Positions 34,956 to 46,966 of a stretch of 64,000 bases of DNA are shown one piece after another. Each line of letters begins with the position of its first letter. Position 1 is the first letter of the stretch. The position numbers and the translations under genes are program-made. Under the pieces are notes generated by a model. The model was not told the origin of the DNA, made no database searches, and saw nothing but the letters and a program-made list of their open reading frames with translations. The stretch is from Bufo bufo (taxonomy: Eukaryota; Chordata; Amphibia; Anura; Bufonidae). The stretch is from NCBI RefSeq assembly GCF_905171765.1, contig NC_053392.1, positions 398,998,119 through 399,062,118 of the forward strand, given 5' to 3'.

Positions 34956-35665
34956 GAAAAGAAGAGCTCTACAGCTATTAGATGTCAGCAAGCTTACCCA
35001 CTCAAGCAACAAATTCTATAGAGAGTGTGTGTATTACATATAAATGTGGTCAAACGTTCCATGGCCAATGGATGCCCAATTATGAAGGCAATCTCTTAGT
35101 ATTGCATGCAAAAACATGCATCTATTGGCCACTAAATGTAGGCAGGGTTTTGTTTTCTTGTGTCATTTGGTACTTCTGTTCTTACCATTACGTGACAGCT
35201 ACACATTCAGACTTCTTGATGTTGTTTTGGAAGCAAAAGTTCAAAGCAGAGAAGAATTAATATCTGTCCTTTACACTTTATCCCCTTTTATGATCCACTC
35301 CTAATTTTGGCTTTGATAACTTCATAAGGAAACTTTATTGTATGGCTGTACCCATAGGGTACGGCCACATGGTCAGGTTTCCTGATATAGTTGTGAACAA
35401 GCTCTGCCTGTTCCTGCTGTTTCTGCTAAAACTGAAGCTATGAACTATGGGTCTGCCTATAATGTTACGCAGGATATCTTTAGTGTTTCACCTGCTCTCC
35501 CTAGTTTTATAGCATTTTTGAACTACACCCAACTGCTACAGCGTTTTATGTATTACAACCTACGTTGGCCAATTACTTCAATATGAACTCTCTACTTAGT
35601 GAAATGTGTACACTATACTATTGTGTATCCTACATGTTTCTCTGCTTATGCTATTTTGGCATTTA
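34956..35665. other. Intron DNA without recognisable feature
   Basis: Low-GC sequence without protein similarity or visible repeats. Confidence 0.5.
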
Positions 35666-36366
35666 CACTGACCAAAAATATAAACGCAACACTGTCGGTT
35701 TTGCTGAAACATTTTCTACATACACAAAAGACCCATTACTCTCAAATATTGCTCACAAATCTGTCTAAATCTGTGTTAGTGAGCACTTCTCCTTTGCCGA
35801 GATAATCCATCCCACCTCACAGGTGTGGCATATCAAGGTGATGATTAGACAACATGAATATTGCACAGGTGTGCCTTAGACTGCCCACAATAAAACTACT
35901 CTGAAATGTGCAGTTTGATCACACAGCACAATGCCACAGATGTTGCAACGTTTGAGGGAGCGTGCAATTGGCATGCTGACTGCAGGAATGTCTACCAGAG
36001 CTGTTGCCCGTGCAATGGATGTTCATTTCTCTACCATAAGCCGTCTCCAAAGGCATTTCAGAGATTTTGGCAGTACATCCAACTGGCCTCACAACCGCAG
36101 GCTGAGGCAAATGGTGGCCACACCAGATACTGACTGGTTTTCTGACCCCCCCCAGTAAGGCAAAACTGTGCACATTTCAGAGTGGTCTTTTATTGTGGGC
36201 AGTCTAAGGCACACCTGTGCAATATTCATGCTGTCTAATCAGCACCTTGATATGCCACACCTGTGAGGTGAGATTGATCATCTTGGCAAAGGATAAATGC
36301 TCATTAACACAGATTTAGACAGATTTGTGAACAATATTTGAGAGTAATGGGTCTTTTGTGTATGTA
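35666..36366 (+). mobile_element. Internally deleted Tc1-like transposon, right end truncated
   Basis: The left end cactgaccaaaaatataaac follows TA (35664-35665). Inverse copies of about 200 bp bracket the centre (for example cacaggtgtgccttagactg and its inverse). The outermost part of the right repeat is missing after 36366. Only the first and last parts of the transposase remain, so this is a non-autonomous deletion derivative. Confidence 0.8.
35931..36133 (+). pseudogene. Tc1 transposase, N-terminal HTH joined to the C-terminal tail
   Basis: MPQMLQRLRERAIGML and STRAVARAMDVHFSTISRL form the first helix-turn-helix (residues about 1-45). The sequence then jumps, in another frame, to the C-terminal end GGHTRY at 36133. 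The catalytic domain is entirely gone. Confidence 0.8.
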
Positions 36367-36595
36367 CTGTAGTTTGCTATGGACACTTTTTTTATATAGT
36401 CTGTGTTGTTTTTTTAAGACAAAATAAAGTACAATTTAAGCATTGTTATCTGTTATAAACATATTAGCAATAGAAAATGTTTTTTTGTTATTCCTAAAAA
36501 CCTTATTTAAAGTTAGAATAGAATATAAAAACTATAAAGTCAAACAAACTGATGCTATGGTAGGCATTTTTATATAACAAAGAGGAGGAATACTA

Positions 36596-36757
<162 letters not shown>

Positions 36758-36860
36758 TTATTCTTACAGTATCTCTGAGAAATATATATAACTATATCTG
36801 AAATAGACACATATTGATATGGTAAATTTATTTGGAATATATTGTTCCATACAGTATATT

Positions 36861-37552
36861 TGTAACGGGGTTCCGAAGGTGCACTCGGTCCCCCATTACC
36901 CGCAGACCTGTTGCTTAGCTTTGGGAATGAGGATCTGTGTTTGACCTCATTCCCAGGGCGGCTTTACTAGCTGGGTGGCTTCCTGCTCCTAGTCTGCCTT
37001 GAGCGCCGAGCTGATCACTCGGTGCTCGACTGGTTGGTCTGTCGGTCATGTGACGCTGGCCACGTCACATGACCCTCACTCCCCACTATAAATACAGGCA
37101 GCCTGCTGGCCACAGGTTGCCTGTTAATTTAGGTTCCACCTGTGATTTGGTCTTTCCTGGCGTACTTACCTCCTGCTGAATTCCTGACGATCCTCTGCCT
37201 GCTCCTTGTGTACTTTGCTGCTATCCTGGTATTCTGACCCCGGCCTCCTCCTGACGTTCCTCTGCTGACTCCTTTGGTACTTCACGTCTCTCCTGGTATT
37301 TATGACCCCGGCTTCTCCTGACAATTCTCTGCTTGCTCCATTTGTACTTTGTAGCTTTCCTGGTATTGACTCGGTCCGTTCACGTCCTGTTGTTTGTCTG
37401 TCTGTCATCCCTGCACTTATTCCAAGTTAGGGATTGCCGTCCAGTTGTCCCCTGTCATTAGGACTCGCGAGGCAAGTAGGCAGGGCCAGGGGTAAGGGTG
37501 GAGCGCAGTGGTCACTTCCCTCCCCCCTGTGTGTGTGTACGCGACCGTTACA
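36861..37552 (+). mobile_element. Solo Gypsy LTR, 692 bp, duplication atatt
   Basis: It starts tgtaacgggg and ends gaccgttaca, flanked by identical atatt at 36856-36860 and 37553-37557. The 3' two thirds (ccacaggttgcctgttaatt onward, and the final gtgtgtgtacgcgaccgtta) are related to the LTRs of the Gypsy element at 41442-46966, so this is a sister subfamily. It lies 123 bp from the K2b exon. Confidence 0.88.
37044..37093 (+). promoter_or_regulatory. LTR promoter: dyad plus TATA box
   Basis: ggtcatgtgacg (37044-37055) and its inverse cgtcacatgacc (37063-37074) flank ctggcca. tataaata follows at 37086-37093. Each arm contains an E-box (catgtg/cacatg) and a TGACG/CGTCA half site. The same dyad occurs in the 3' LTR at 46463-46488. 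Confidence 0.6.
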
Positions 37553-37860
37553 ATATTTATGGTTCACATTCCAAGGGCTTATATCACAATGGTGTTTTCA
37601 TATATTTACCAAGTGAAGCCACCCTATATGTTTTCATGCTGCAAACACTTTATCAGCATACCCAAAACTGGTAACAGAAACTTTTTTCACAGAAAATTGT
37701 GCCTTCTTTCAAAGGCAGTTATCAATTAAACTATTCAAAATTTGTATAGTGTTGCATACTTTCAGATTAGTAATGTTAGGCTAATTTTGTGTGATCCCTA
37801 CTTTCTATTAGAATAAAGGGACTGAATGTGGCTGAGCTGGATATACCCCCAATGTAACCC
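37553..37860. other. Intron DNA without recognisable feature
   Basis: Ordinary intron sequence between the solo LTR and the next repeat; nothing further seen. Confidence 0.45.
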
Positions 37861-38527
37861 TTAACCCCTTTCTGACCTTGGTATTTTCGATTTTTATTTT
37901 TATTTTTGTTTTTTAGTACCCGACTTCCAGGTGCAATAACTTTTTTTTTTTTTCATTCACATATTTTTTGCAGGACAAGTTGTAATTTCTAATAGCACCA
38001 TTTAATATTGCATACAATTAGAGATGAGCGAATTGAAGCTGACAAAGTGGAATTCGATTGCAACGAATGCAAATTTCCTCGTGCTTCGTGGTAACAAATC
38101 ACAATTTTTCCTAAAATGGCGGCTACATGTGTGAGGACATGGAGCAAGGAACTCTGGGAAGGCGGGATGACCCATAACGCCATGCATGCAGCCAATCAGC
38201 AGCCAGCCAGCCCTGTGATGTCAAAGCTCTATAAATACTGCGGCCATCTTGGATTCAGACATTTTTCATCGTTCTGAGTGCAGTAACAGACGTGAGAAGG
38301 CGCTAGGGACAGCAATAGGAAAAACCTCATTGTGAAAAAAAAAAACTTTTTTTTTTTTTTTTTTTATAAGTGCAGGGAAAGGATAGGGAGGAATCATTTC
38401 ACAGCATCTTAGTGCAGGGAGAGACATCAGAAGGCACTAGCGGCAGTGCTAGAAAGCGATTTACAAGTGCAGCGAAAGATTATTTGGGGATTAATTTGCT
38501 TTTAATTTATTTAGTTCAGCTAAAAGT

Positions 38528-41441
38528 ATGTCAGACAGAGAAGTGCCAGGCCATGCACAGAGGAGTGGCAGAGTCCTAAATGTTTCTGGCGCAGGCAGAG
38601 GTCGCAGCAGAGTAAAGGGGCGTGGTAGCAGGAGTCGCAGTGAGAGGCCTGAGCTCCCACTGTCACCTAGCCGTCGTGTCTTGACCAGCAACCCAGCGGT
38701 TCTTGATTGGTTAACTCGGTCATCAACTTCATCCCAAGTGTCATCAGACACCCCCAGGCCAACAGTCTGTGGGTTTGTCAGACACAACCCTTAGTTGGCA
38801 TGGTCCGGGAGCAGGACCTGTACTCAACCTGCCTCTGTTCTTTGCTGTTCCCTCAGCCACAGGAATATTGTATGCTGTGGGCTCAGATCTACTAAACAGC
38901 GAGGACGAGCTACTAGAGGACAGTCAGCAGCAACTGCCCAGCCAAGATCTGGAGGAGACATCCGCCACTTCCTCCGCTAGGCCGGCAAGTAGTGATGAGG
39001 AGAAGAAGTGATGTGGGAGGTGGTGTTGCAAGCGGTCAGGCTCCTTACCCAGAGACATCAGTGACGTGCAGACACTACTCGATGATGATGAAGCCGATCG
39101 CACTTGGGAGCCGGGTGCAGAAGGGGCTTCATCATCATCAGGAGAAGAGGGTGGCAGCTTGCCCGTGAGGCAGCGGCTGAGCCAGCAAGGTTGTAGCCTG
39201 GCTGGGAGTCAGCAGGGTGGCAGCAGTGGGAGGTCGGGAACCAAAACGTGCCCGGGGTAGACCACCTGCTTCGCAGTAGCCTACCTGCCCGGAAAGTAGT
39301 GGTGCAGGGGTTCACGGATTCAGCAGCGGTAGCAGTCAGTCAGTGTGGACTGTTGGGGGGAAAATCACCTACTCGGCGGTGTGGCAGTTTTTTGTTAAGC
39401 CGCCGGAGGAGGTTAACATGGCCATATGTAGAATATGTGGGCAGAAGGTGAAGCGTAGCCAGGGTGCCAATGTTGGCACCACGGCCCTGCGTCAACATAT
39501 GCAGCGTCACCATAAAGTGGCCTGGGATAACTGTGGCTCCGATGTGGTGGTCCAGCCTGCCACAGTAACCGCTGCATCACCCAGTGGCACGCACCCGGTT
39601 TCAGGCAGTCAAGGCTCCACCACCGTAAGCTGAAGGAAGCTGTCTGTCATTCCCATCTTCTGCTGGTCCAGATGCTCCTGCTCCTCCTCCTCTTCGTCAG
39701 TCATTCCGTCAGCAATCAATAACCGAAGCAATTGCCAAGAGACAGCAGTATGCGTGCACTCATCCAACAGCACAGAAGCTGAATGTGCTCCTGGCCAAGA
39801 TGCTGGTGCTGCAGTCTCTCCCTTTCCAAGTGTTGGACTCTGCACCTTTCAGATTACTGATGGCTTGTGCTCACCCGAGGTGGAGAGTCCCAAGCCATCA
39901 TTTCTTTGCGAAAAAGGCAGTACCAGCCCTGCACAAATATGTAGAACAGGAGGTGGGCCAGTCCTTGAGCCTGTTGGTGTATGCCAAAGAGCATGGCAGC
40001 GCCGACGTGTGGAGCTGTAACTACGCTCAGGGACAATACATGTCCTTTACGGCCCACTGGGTGAATGTGGTTCCTGCACAGCCACACCAGCAACTTGGCC
40101 AGGTCACGCCGCTTCCACCTCCATATTGTCACGCAGTTGGTCATTGCGACAATATCCGCCTCTGCCTCATCATCCTCCACCATGTCCTCAGACTCCACTG
40201 CAGGGACAAGTCACAGTGCCCCTCCAGCATACCACATGTGCAGGGCACAGCGGTGTCACGCTGTTCTTGACCTCGTTTGCCTTGGCAAACGGAGTCGCAC
40301 AGGGGAGGAACTGCTCCGTTTCCTTCAGCAAGAAATTGAATCCTGGCTTTTTCCCCGATAACTCAAAATCGAAACCATAGTGACCGACAATGGGAAGAAC
40401 ATTGTGTCGCCGCTGCGTTAAGGAGGGCTGAGCCATGCGCCCTCCATGGCACATGTGTTCAAACTGGTTGTCAAGCGGTTCCTGAACCCATCTGCAAGAC
40501 ATCCTAAAAATGGCCAGGAAACTTTGCATGCACTTCAGCCTTTCGTACACCACAAAGCACACCCTCCTTGAGCTCCAGCGGCAGAACGGCATCTCCCAAC
40601 ATAGGCTAATATGCAACGTTTCCACCCTCCATATGTTGGACCGACTATACGAACAGAGAAAGGCCATCAATGATTTCTTGATGATCCAAGAGGATAGGAG
40701 TACTACACCCTCAGTTTGCTCAGGCCCTTTGAGGACGCCACGCTATTTGTCAGTCGCCAGGAATACGGGATGAACGATGTCATTCCACTGCTTTATGTCC
40801 TGTAACAGATGGTGGTAACAATGGCTGGTCAGGGGACAGGGGATGTGGCATCTAGATCTCACGGCCACATGAGCCCTGTGGGGGCTGAACTGGAAGAGGA
40901 GGAGGAGGGGGGTGGAGGACATTGGAGCACAGGCAATGTGTAGCGAAATGGGTGTTTTTTCTACTCTGTTGACAGGAGAGGAGGAGCAGGGGCAGCCAGA
41001 GGAGCTATAAGGCGATGAGGAAGATGAAGAGCCAGACACACCGTGGCAGTATGCAGTGGACATGGAGGCATGGAGTCCCTCTGAGTCACTTGCAGAAATG
41101 GCCCGATGCAGCTCACTTACTTGCGTAGTGACAGCTGAATTGTCACTATTCGGCAGAGGGATGACTTCTGGCTCCACCTTGTTGGACCCTCGCTACCGGT
41201 CCAAAATGGGTGCCTTTTTTACACCCACTGAGAGGGAGGATAAACTGAACTACTACAGAGACATCCTATGTAGCCAGTTGGCCGCTGCCTATCTGGGCCA
41301 TCGTCCATCCTCTCGCAGGTCTGACCGGGGAGCCCTCTGCGCTCACGTTCCACTGCTATGGCTGATGGGGAGGGGTGGGGTGGCAGGAGCAGTACCAGCT
41401 CCATCAGCAGCAGCCTGAGTCTACAGTCACTGATGAATAGC
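38528..41441 (+). pseudogene. hAT transposase with BED finger, N-terminal and central part
   Basis: It starts MSDREVPGHAQRSGRV with a basic Ser/Arg-rich region. A well-preserved BED finger lies at 39373-39520 (VWQFFVKPPEEVNMAICRIC, then GTTALRQHMQRHH). The core follows in fragments: LHKYVEQEV, HGSADVWS where the first catalytic Asp block should be, a TDNGKNIV-like second Asp near 40385, and LICNVSTLHMLDRLYEQRKA. Many frameshifts and stops show an older copy than the hAT at 25962-34779. Confidence 0.8.
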
Positions 41442-42123
41442 TGTCACGAGACGCTGGGGCGCTCGCTCTCCTCAGCGCCGCCGGCATCCCGTTTCTGTGC
41501 AGGAGCGAGGACGCGCACAGCGCCCTCGTCTCCTTGGTGATAGGGGGCGGGACGGACCGGCCGCTCATGTCTCCTCCGCGCGGCAGGCGTCCCCAGTTCC
41601 CCCAGCAACCAGGTGAGGTGTGAGCACCGAGCTGCACACTCGGTGCTCAGCTGTACTTCCTGGTGCGGGTTATGTGACGCTGGCCACAGGTTGCCTGTTA
41701 ATTTAGGTTCCTGGCGATTTGTTTGATCCCTGTATGCTTACCTGATCCTGTTCCCTGACGATCCTTTGCCTGCTCCTCCTGTACTGCGCATCCCTCCTGG
41801 TATTTTGACCTCGGCTTCCACCAGACTATTCTTTGCGGACTCCTGTTGTATTTCTCTACTCTCCTGGTATTTGACCCCGACTTCTTCTGACCATTCTTTG
41901 CTTATCCCTCTGTACTGCGTTGCTCTCTTGGTTTTGACCTGGTCCGTTCACAATCCGTTATTTGTCTTGTCTGTCCTGCCAGCACCTATTCTAAGTTAGG
42001 GACTGCCGTCCAGTTGTCCCCTGTCATCAGGACTTGTGAGGCAAGTAGGCAGGGCCAGGGGTGAGGGTGGAGCGCCGTGGTCACTATCCTCCCCCCTGTG
42101 TGTGTGTGGACGTGACCGTTACA
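41442..42123 (+). repeat. 5' LTR with a 49-bp internal deletion
   Basis: It starts tgtcacgagacgctgggg and ends cgtgaccgttaca. Compared with the 3' LTR it lacks about 49 bp between two copies of ctggccac, leaving one copy at 41680-41687. The deletion removes one arm of the promoter dyad and the TATA-like tatttaa. Scattered substitutions separate the two LTRs. Confidence 0.9.
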
Positions 42124-42151
42124 GATTAACAGGCCCAATAACCACTGTATA

Positions 42152-42735
42152 ATGAATCCTCTGGTGACCCTGACTGACCATGTCTCTAATCTGACTCAGA
42201 TGGTGCAGGAGCTACGGGAAAAACTCTGTTCTTTTGAGTTAGGACAAGGTTCTTCTACTCCTCAGGCCTCCAGTCCGCATTTTGAGCCCCGGATTAAGCT
42301 CCCAGAACCCTTTTCTGACCGGAAGAAGTTTCTCTCCTTTAAGGAGAATTGCAAACTTTACTTCCGTTTGCGCCCTGTGTCCTCTGGCCCCAAGAGTCAA
42401 CGCGTGGGCATTTTCATTTCCCGCCTACAGGGTGATCCCCAGGACTGGGCATTCTCTTTACCTGCTGGCACCAGTTGTTTAACATCTGTGGAGGGGTTTT
42501 TTCAGGCCCTGAGTACCCTCTATGATGAACCAAACAGGGCTCTGGTAGCCGAGACTGCTCTAAAGACACTGGTTCAGGGCAATCTACCTGCCGGAGGAGT
42601 ATTGCATTCAATTCAGAAGGTGGTGTGTCCCCTCAGGATGGAACGAACCAGCCCTTAAGAGTCAGTTTAGGTCTTGTCTGTCTGATAACTTAAAGGATCT
42701 GCTAGTCAGTTATCAACTTCCAGAGATCTTAGAGG
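42152..42735 (+). pseudogene. Gypsy gag-like region
   Basis: From the ATG at 42152 the frame encodes a short coiled-coil-prone start (LTDHVSNLTQMVQELREKL), then FEPRIKLPEPFSDRKKF and a capsid-like region (ISRLQGDPQDWAFSLPAG, VEGFFQALSTLYDEP). A frame change near 42640 ends the reading at 42658, and gag sequence continues in the next frame (DLLVSYQLPEIL). Confidence 0.75.
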
Positions 42736-42737
42736 AG

Positions 42738-43568
42738 ATGATGACCCTTGTTGTCCGACTTGACCGACGGGTTAGAGAGAGACAGGAACGACAGCTCTCT
42801 TCTCAGATGGTGGTCCAGCCAGAGACCTATCCCAGAGACAACGCTGAGGTCTCCACCGAGGAACCCATGCAGGTTGGCATGACCCGACGGAATCATCGCC
42901 GCAGACGTGGAGATCCTGACCATTGGATCAACCAGTGTCCTAAGAAGGTCCTCTCTGTCAAGTCTCCTAAGGCAAGGCAACCTAAAGACCAGGTACACCC
43001 TGATTTTACTAAATGTAAGCTTTTGGTACCCATGACGATTTCTCTGGGGGTAAATAAATGGCCGGGTAAGGCCTTTATTGATTCTGGCTCAGCGGCCAGC
43101 TTTATTGACTCTGAGTACGCTGTTAAATTGGGTATTCCAATGTTTGCTTTACCTACACCTATCCATGTCATGGCTATTGATGCTACTCCCCTGATTGGTG
43201 GTATGGTGAAGTCATGTACCTCAGAGGTTTCTCTAACCGTGGGTGTGTGCCACTCAGAGAGATGTTCCCTTTTAGTCTTGGATAACTTACCGGTTGAGGT
43301 GGTACTAGGGTTGCCTTGGCTCAGATTATATAACCCCACTATAGATTGGTCCAAGGGGGAGTTGGTGAGATGGGGACCAAAGTGTGACTCGTGCTTTTCC
43401 GTGGTACAGGCTGGGGTCTCAGTAAAGTCTGATACATTACCCACAGTCGTTAGGGAATATTCTGGTGTATTCTCATCACCAACTCCGGAGGTTCTACCCC
43501 CCCCCCCCCATAGACCTTATGATTGCACCATAGAGCTAGTAGAGGGGGCCAAGTTTCCTAAGCGCTGA
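42738..43568 (+). pseudogene. Gypsy nucleocapsid remnant and aspartic protease
   Basis: One frame runs from the end of gag through a degenerate zinc knuckle (GDPDHWINQCP; the two leading cysteines are gone) to an aspartic protease with the active site FIDSGSAASF and the downstream block VEVVLGLPWL. The protein ends at a stop near 43568 just after a proline stretch, where reverse transcriptase should continue. The protease in such elements processes the polyprotein. Confidence 0.8.
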
Positions 43569-44946
43569 ATTTATAATCTTTCTAAGCCCGAACACAAGGC
43601 CATGGAAGATTATATTAAGGAGAGCCTTGGTAAAGGGCATATTAGACCTTCTGTCTCTCCTATGGGAGCGGGGTTTTGTATCGATTACAGGAGATGAAAT
43701 AAAATCACTGTCCAGAATAGATACTCCCTCCCATTGATTCGGGATCTATTTAACCAGGTTATGGGGGCAACCTGGTTTTCCAAGATTGACCTGAAAGGGG
43801 CATACAATCTAATCCAAATCAAGGAGGGAGATGAATGGAAGATGGCGATCAATACTCCGGCAGGACACTTTGAATATCAGGTGATGCATTTTGGACTCAG
43901 CAATGCCCCAGCTGTGTTCCAAAACTTTATGAACGATATTCTTAGGGAGTTCTTAGGTAAATTTGTTATTGTCTATCTTGATGACATTTTGATATTCTCT
44001 CCTGATTTCAAATCCAATGTGTCTCATGTTAAACAAGTATTAGAGGTGATGAGGGAGAATCAGCTATCCGCTAAACAAGAGAAATGTGTCTTTGGTGTAC
44101 AGGAGATACTGTTTCTAGGGCATGTCCTGACTCCTCACGCCTTCAAGATGGATCCTAGTAAAGTATTAGCAATTGAGGAATGGGTAAGGCCTTCATCCTT
44201 AAAGGCCTTACAAAGGTTCTTAGGTTTCGCCAATTACTATCGTAAATTTATTATGAATTTTTCTGTAATTGCTAAACCATTGACCGACCTTACTAAGAAA
44301 GTGGCAGATTTAGAGAATTGGTCTACTGAGGCCATTTCTTCATTTGAAACATTAAAAAAGGCATTCAGTAGTGCTCCCATTCTGATCCAGCCTGATCAGG
44401 AGATATCTTTTATTGTGGAGGTGGATGTGTCCGAGGACGGCGAAAGGAGCAGTCCTTTCACAAGGTCCTGCTAGCCTCACTAACCTGAGACCGTGTGCCT
44501 TCTTTTCCAGGAAATTCTCTCCCACGGAGAGAAACTACGACATAGGGAATAATGAGCTACTGGCCATTAAATGGGCATTTGAGGAGTGGAGGCATTTTTT
44601 GGAGGGGGCAAGGCATTGTGTAACTGTTGTCACTGACCATAAAAACCTAATGTTTCTCGAGTCTGCTAAGAGGTTGAATCCCCGTCAAGCCAGATGGGCT
44701 CTGTTTTTTACTCTTTTTTATTTCTCCATTACGTTCAGGCCGGGAAGTAAAAATGTGAAGGCAGACGCATTATCTCGGAGCTTTCATGCTTTTCAACCTA
44801 CTGAGGCACCGCCTGAATCCATCCTACCAGCAAATATCTTCATAGCAACTCTAACCCAGGATATCTCGACTCACATTAAGGCTGAACAACATCTGGCACC
44901 GGTATCCACCCCAACAGATAAGTTGTTTGTTCCAGCTGTTGGGTGA
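43569..44946 (+). pseudogene. Gypsy reverse transcriptase and RNase H
   Basis: After 43568 the reading passes an in-frame stop near 43697, then shows the polymerase motifs TWFSKIDLKGAYNLI, FEYQVMHFGLSNAPAVFQ and the catalytic VIVYLDDILIFS. The connection domain has LQRFLGFANYYRKFI. A frameshift near 44440 precedes RNase H ([34 protein letters not shown]). Several stops break the reading, so it is not functional. Confidence 0.88.
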
Positions 44947-45822
44947 GTGTCACGATTCTGCCTTTTGTGGACATCCGGGTTTTGAGGGCACTAAGGATCT
45001 GATTTCTAGATCTTATTGGTGGCCCACTCTAACTAGGGATGTCAAGTCCTACATGTCAGCCTGTGAGGTTTGTGCCAGGTCCAAGACACCTAGGACTCGC
45101 CCTGCTGGTAACCTACGACCCCTACCCATTCCCAGTAGACCCTGATCTCATATCTCGATGGACTTTAAAACTGACCTACTGCTGGCAGAGGGTAAGACTG
45201 TGGTTTGGGTAGTGGTCGATAGGTTTAGCAAGATGGTCCATTTCATTCCCCTGTCTAAACTCCCGAATGCCAAAACCCTGGCGTCTATTTTTGTGAAAGA
45301 AATTGTTTGATTACATGGTATCCCGGAAAATATTGTTTCTGACAGGGGTGTGCAGTTTGTGTCCAAATTCTGGAGGGCCTTCTGTCAAAAATTCTAATTT
45401 CATTGTCTTTTTCCTCCGCTTACCACCCTGAGAGTAATGGGCAGACTGAACGCCTTAATCAGTCTGTGGAACAATTCTTGCGGTTGTATGTTGCTGATGA
45501 CCAGCAATTATGGGTTAAATTCCTTCCATTGGCTGAATTTGCTTTGAATAACTGTGTTAATTCTTCTGCTGGGGTTTCACCTTTCTTTTGTAACCATGGT
45601 TTCCATCCCCGTTTTCATTCTTGGTCATCCGTCTCCTCCTCTAACCCTGAGGCGGATAGACTCTCCTCTGAACTGTGCACAGTTTGGGCCCGGGTTCAAA
45701 TAAACCTAGAAAAGGGTCAAAGTTCTCAAAAACTCAAGGCCGATAGGAGACGTTCAAGGGGGGTGAATTTTCAGTTGGGGATAAGGTATGGTTGTCCTCC
45801 AAGAATCTCTCTCTCAAGGTAG
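44927..45822 (+). pseudogene. Gypsy integrase
   Basis: The zinc-binding HHCC domain (CHDSAFCGHPGFEGTKD, SYWWPTL, CEVCARSK) is followed by a stop at 45143-45145. The catalytic core then holds Asp in SMDF, Asp in VSDRGVQFVSKFW and Glu in YHPESNGQTERLNQ. Additional stops lie near 45308 and 45395. The integrase inserts the cDNA into the host genome. Confidence 0.85.
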
Positions 45823-46234
45823 ATTCTAAAAAATTTGCTCCTCGTTTTATTGGACCATATAAGATCACGGAGGTGATTAACCCGGTATCGTTCAGGTTTG
45901 AGCTGCCCGAGTCATTCCACATTCATAATGTGTTCCATAAATCTCTACTTAAAAAATATTTTGAACCGGTAGAACCATCGAAAGCCTCGCCTCTGCCGGT
46001 TCTTATTAATGATGCTGTCAAGTATGTGGTGTCTAAAATAGTGGATGTCAGGAAGGTGCGTAATTCCTTGCAGTACCTGATTCACTGGAAGGGGTATGGA
46101 CCTGAAGAGAGATCTTGGATACCTGCTAGGGAGGTTCATGCTCCTAGACTTGTTAGAAAATTTCATTTAGAACACCCTGAAAGGCCGTCGCCTGAAGTCT
46201 TGGGTCCGGTGGCCCCGCATAAAAGGAGGGGTAC
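45792..46234 (+). pseudogene. Gypsy integrase C-terminus with chromodomain
   Basis: The frame encodes the GPY/F-like module (FIGPYKITEVINPVSF) and NVFHKSLLKKY, then a chromodomain: YVVSKIVDVRKVRNSLQYL followed by IHWKGYGPEERSWIPAREV. Its aromatic positions (Tyr, Trp of HWKGY, Trp of SWIP) are intact. Such domains target integration to marked chromatin in chromoviruses. The frame runs on into the 3' LTR. Confidence 0.88.
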
Positions 46235-46966
46235 TGTCACGAGACGCCGGGGCGCTTGCTCTCCTCAGCGCCGCCGGCATCCCGTTTCTGTGCAGGAGCG
46301 AGGACGCACCCAGCGCCCTCGTCTCCTTGGTGATAGGGGGCGGGACGGACCGACCGCGCATGTCTCCTCCGCTCGGCTGGCGTCCCCAGTTCCCCCAGCA
46401 ACCAGGCGAGGTCTGAGCACCAAGCTGGGCACTCGGTGCTCAGCAGTACTTCCTGGTGCGGGTCATGTGACGCTGGCCACGTCACATGACCCCAGCTAGC
46501 TAGTATTTAACAGGCAGCCTGCTGGCCACAGGTTGCCTGTTAATTTAGGTTCCTAGCGATTTGTTTGATTCCTGTATGCTTACCTGATCCTGTTCCCTGA
46601 CGATCCTTTGGCTGCTCCTCCTGTACTGCGCATCCCTCCTGGTATTTTGACCTCGGCTTCCACCAGACTGTTCTTTTTGGACTCCTGTTGTATTTCTCTA
46701 CTCTCCTGGTATTTGACCCTGGCTTCTCCTGACCATTCTTTGCTTATCCCTCTGTACTGCGTTGCTCTCTTGGTTTTGACCCGGTCTGTTCACGATCCGT
46801 TATTTGTCTTGTCTGTCCTCCCAGCACCTATTCTAAGTTAGGGACTGCCGTCCAGTTGTCCCCTGTCATCAGGACTTGTGAGGCAAGTAGGCAGGGCCAG
46901 GGGTGAGGGTGGAGCGCAGTGGTCACTATACTCCCCCTGTGTGTGTGTGTGGACGTGACCGTTACA
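46235..46966 (+). repeat. 3' LTR, 732 bp, with promoter dyad
   Basis: It is the full-length version of the 41442-42123 LTR. It contains the dyad gtcatgtgacg...cgtcacatgac (46463-46488), then tatttaacaggcagcctg (46504 onward), and ends gaccgttaca. The TG...CA boundaries are intact. Confidence 0.92.

Larger units (their letters stand above)
41442..46966 (+). mobile_element. Chromodomain Gypsy LTR retrotransposon, near full length
   Basis: Two LTRs (41442-42123 and 46235-46966) bracket gag, protease, reverse transcriptase, RNase H, integrase and chromodomain in the Gypsy order. The flanks atagc (41437-41441) and gtagc (46967-46971) agree except for one base. A purine-rich tract, aaaaggaggggtac, precedes the 3' LTR. 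Stops and frameshifts in every region make it inactive. It interrupts a hAT transposase. Confidence 0.93.

Noticed and set aside
38528..39260. Arg/Ser-rich frames suggestive of a nuclear host protein
   Set aside because: They are the N-terminal part of a hAT transposase, shown by the BED finger that follows and the element's ends.
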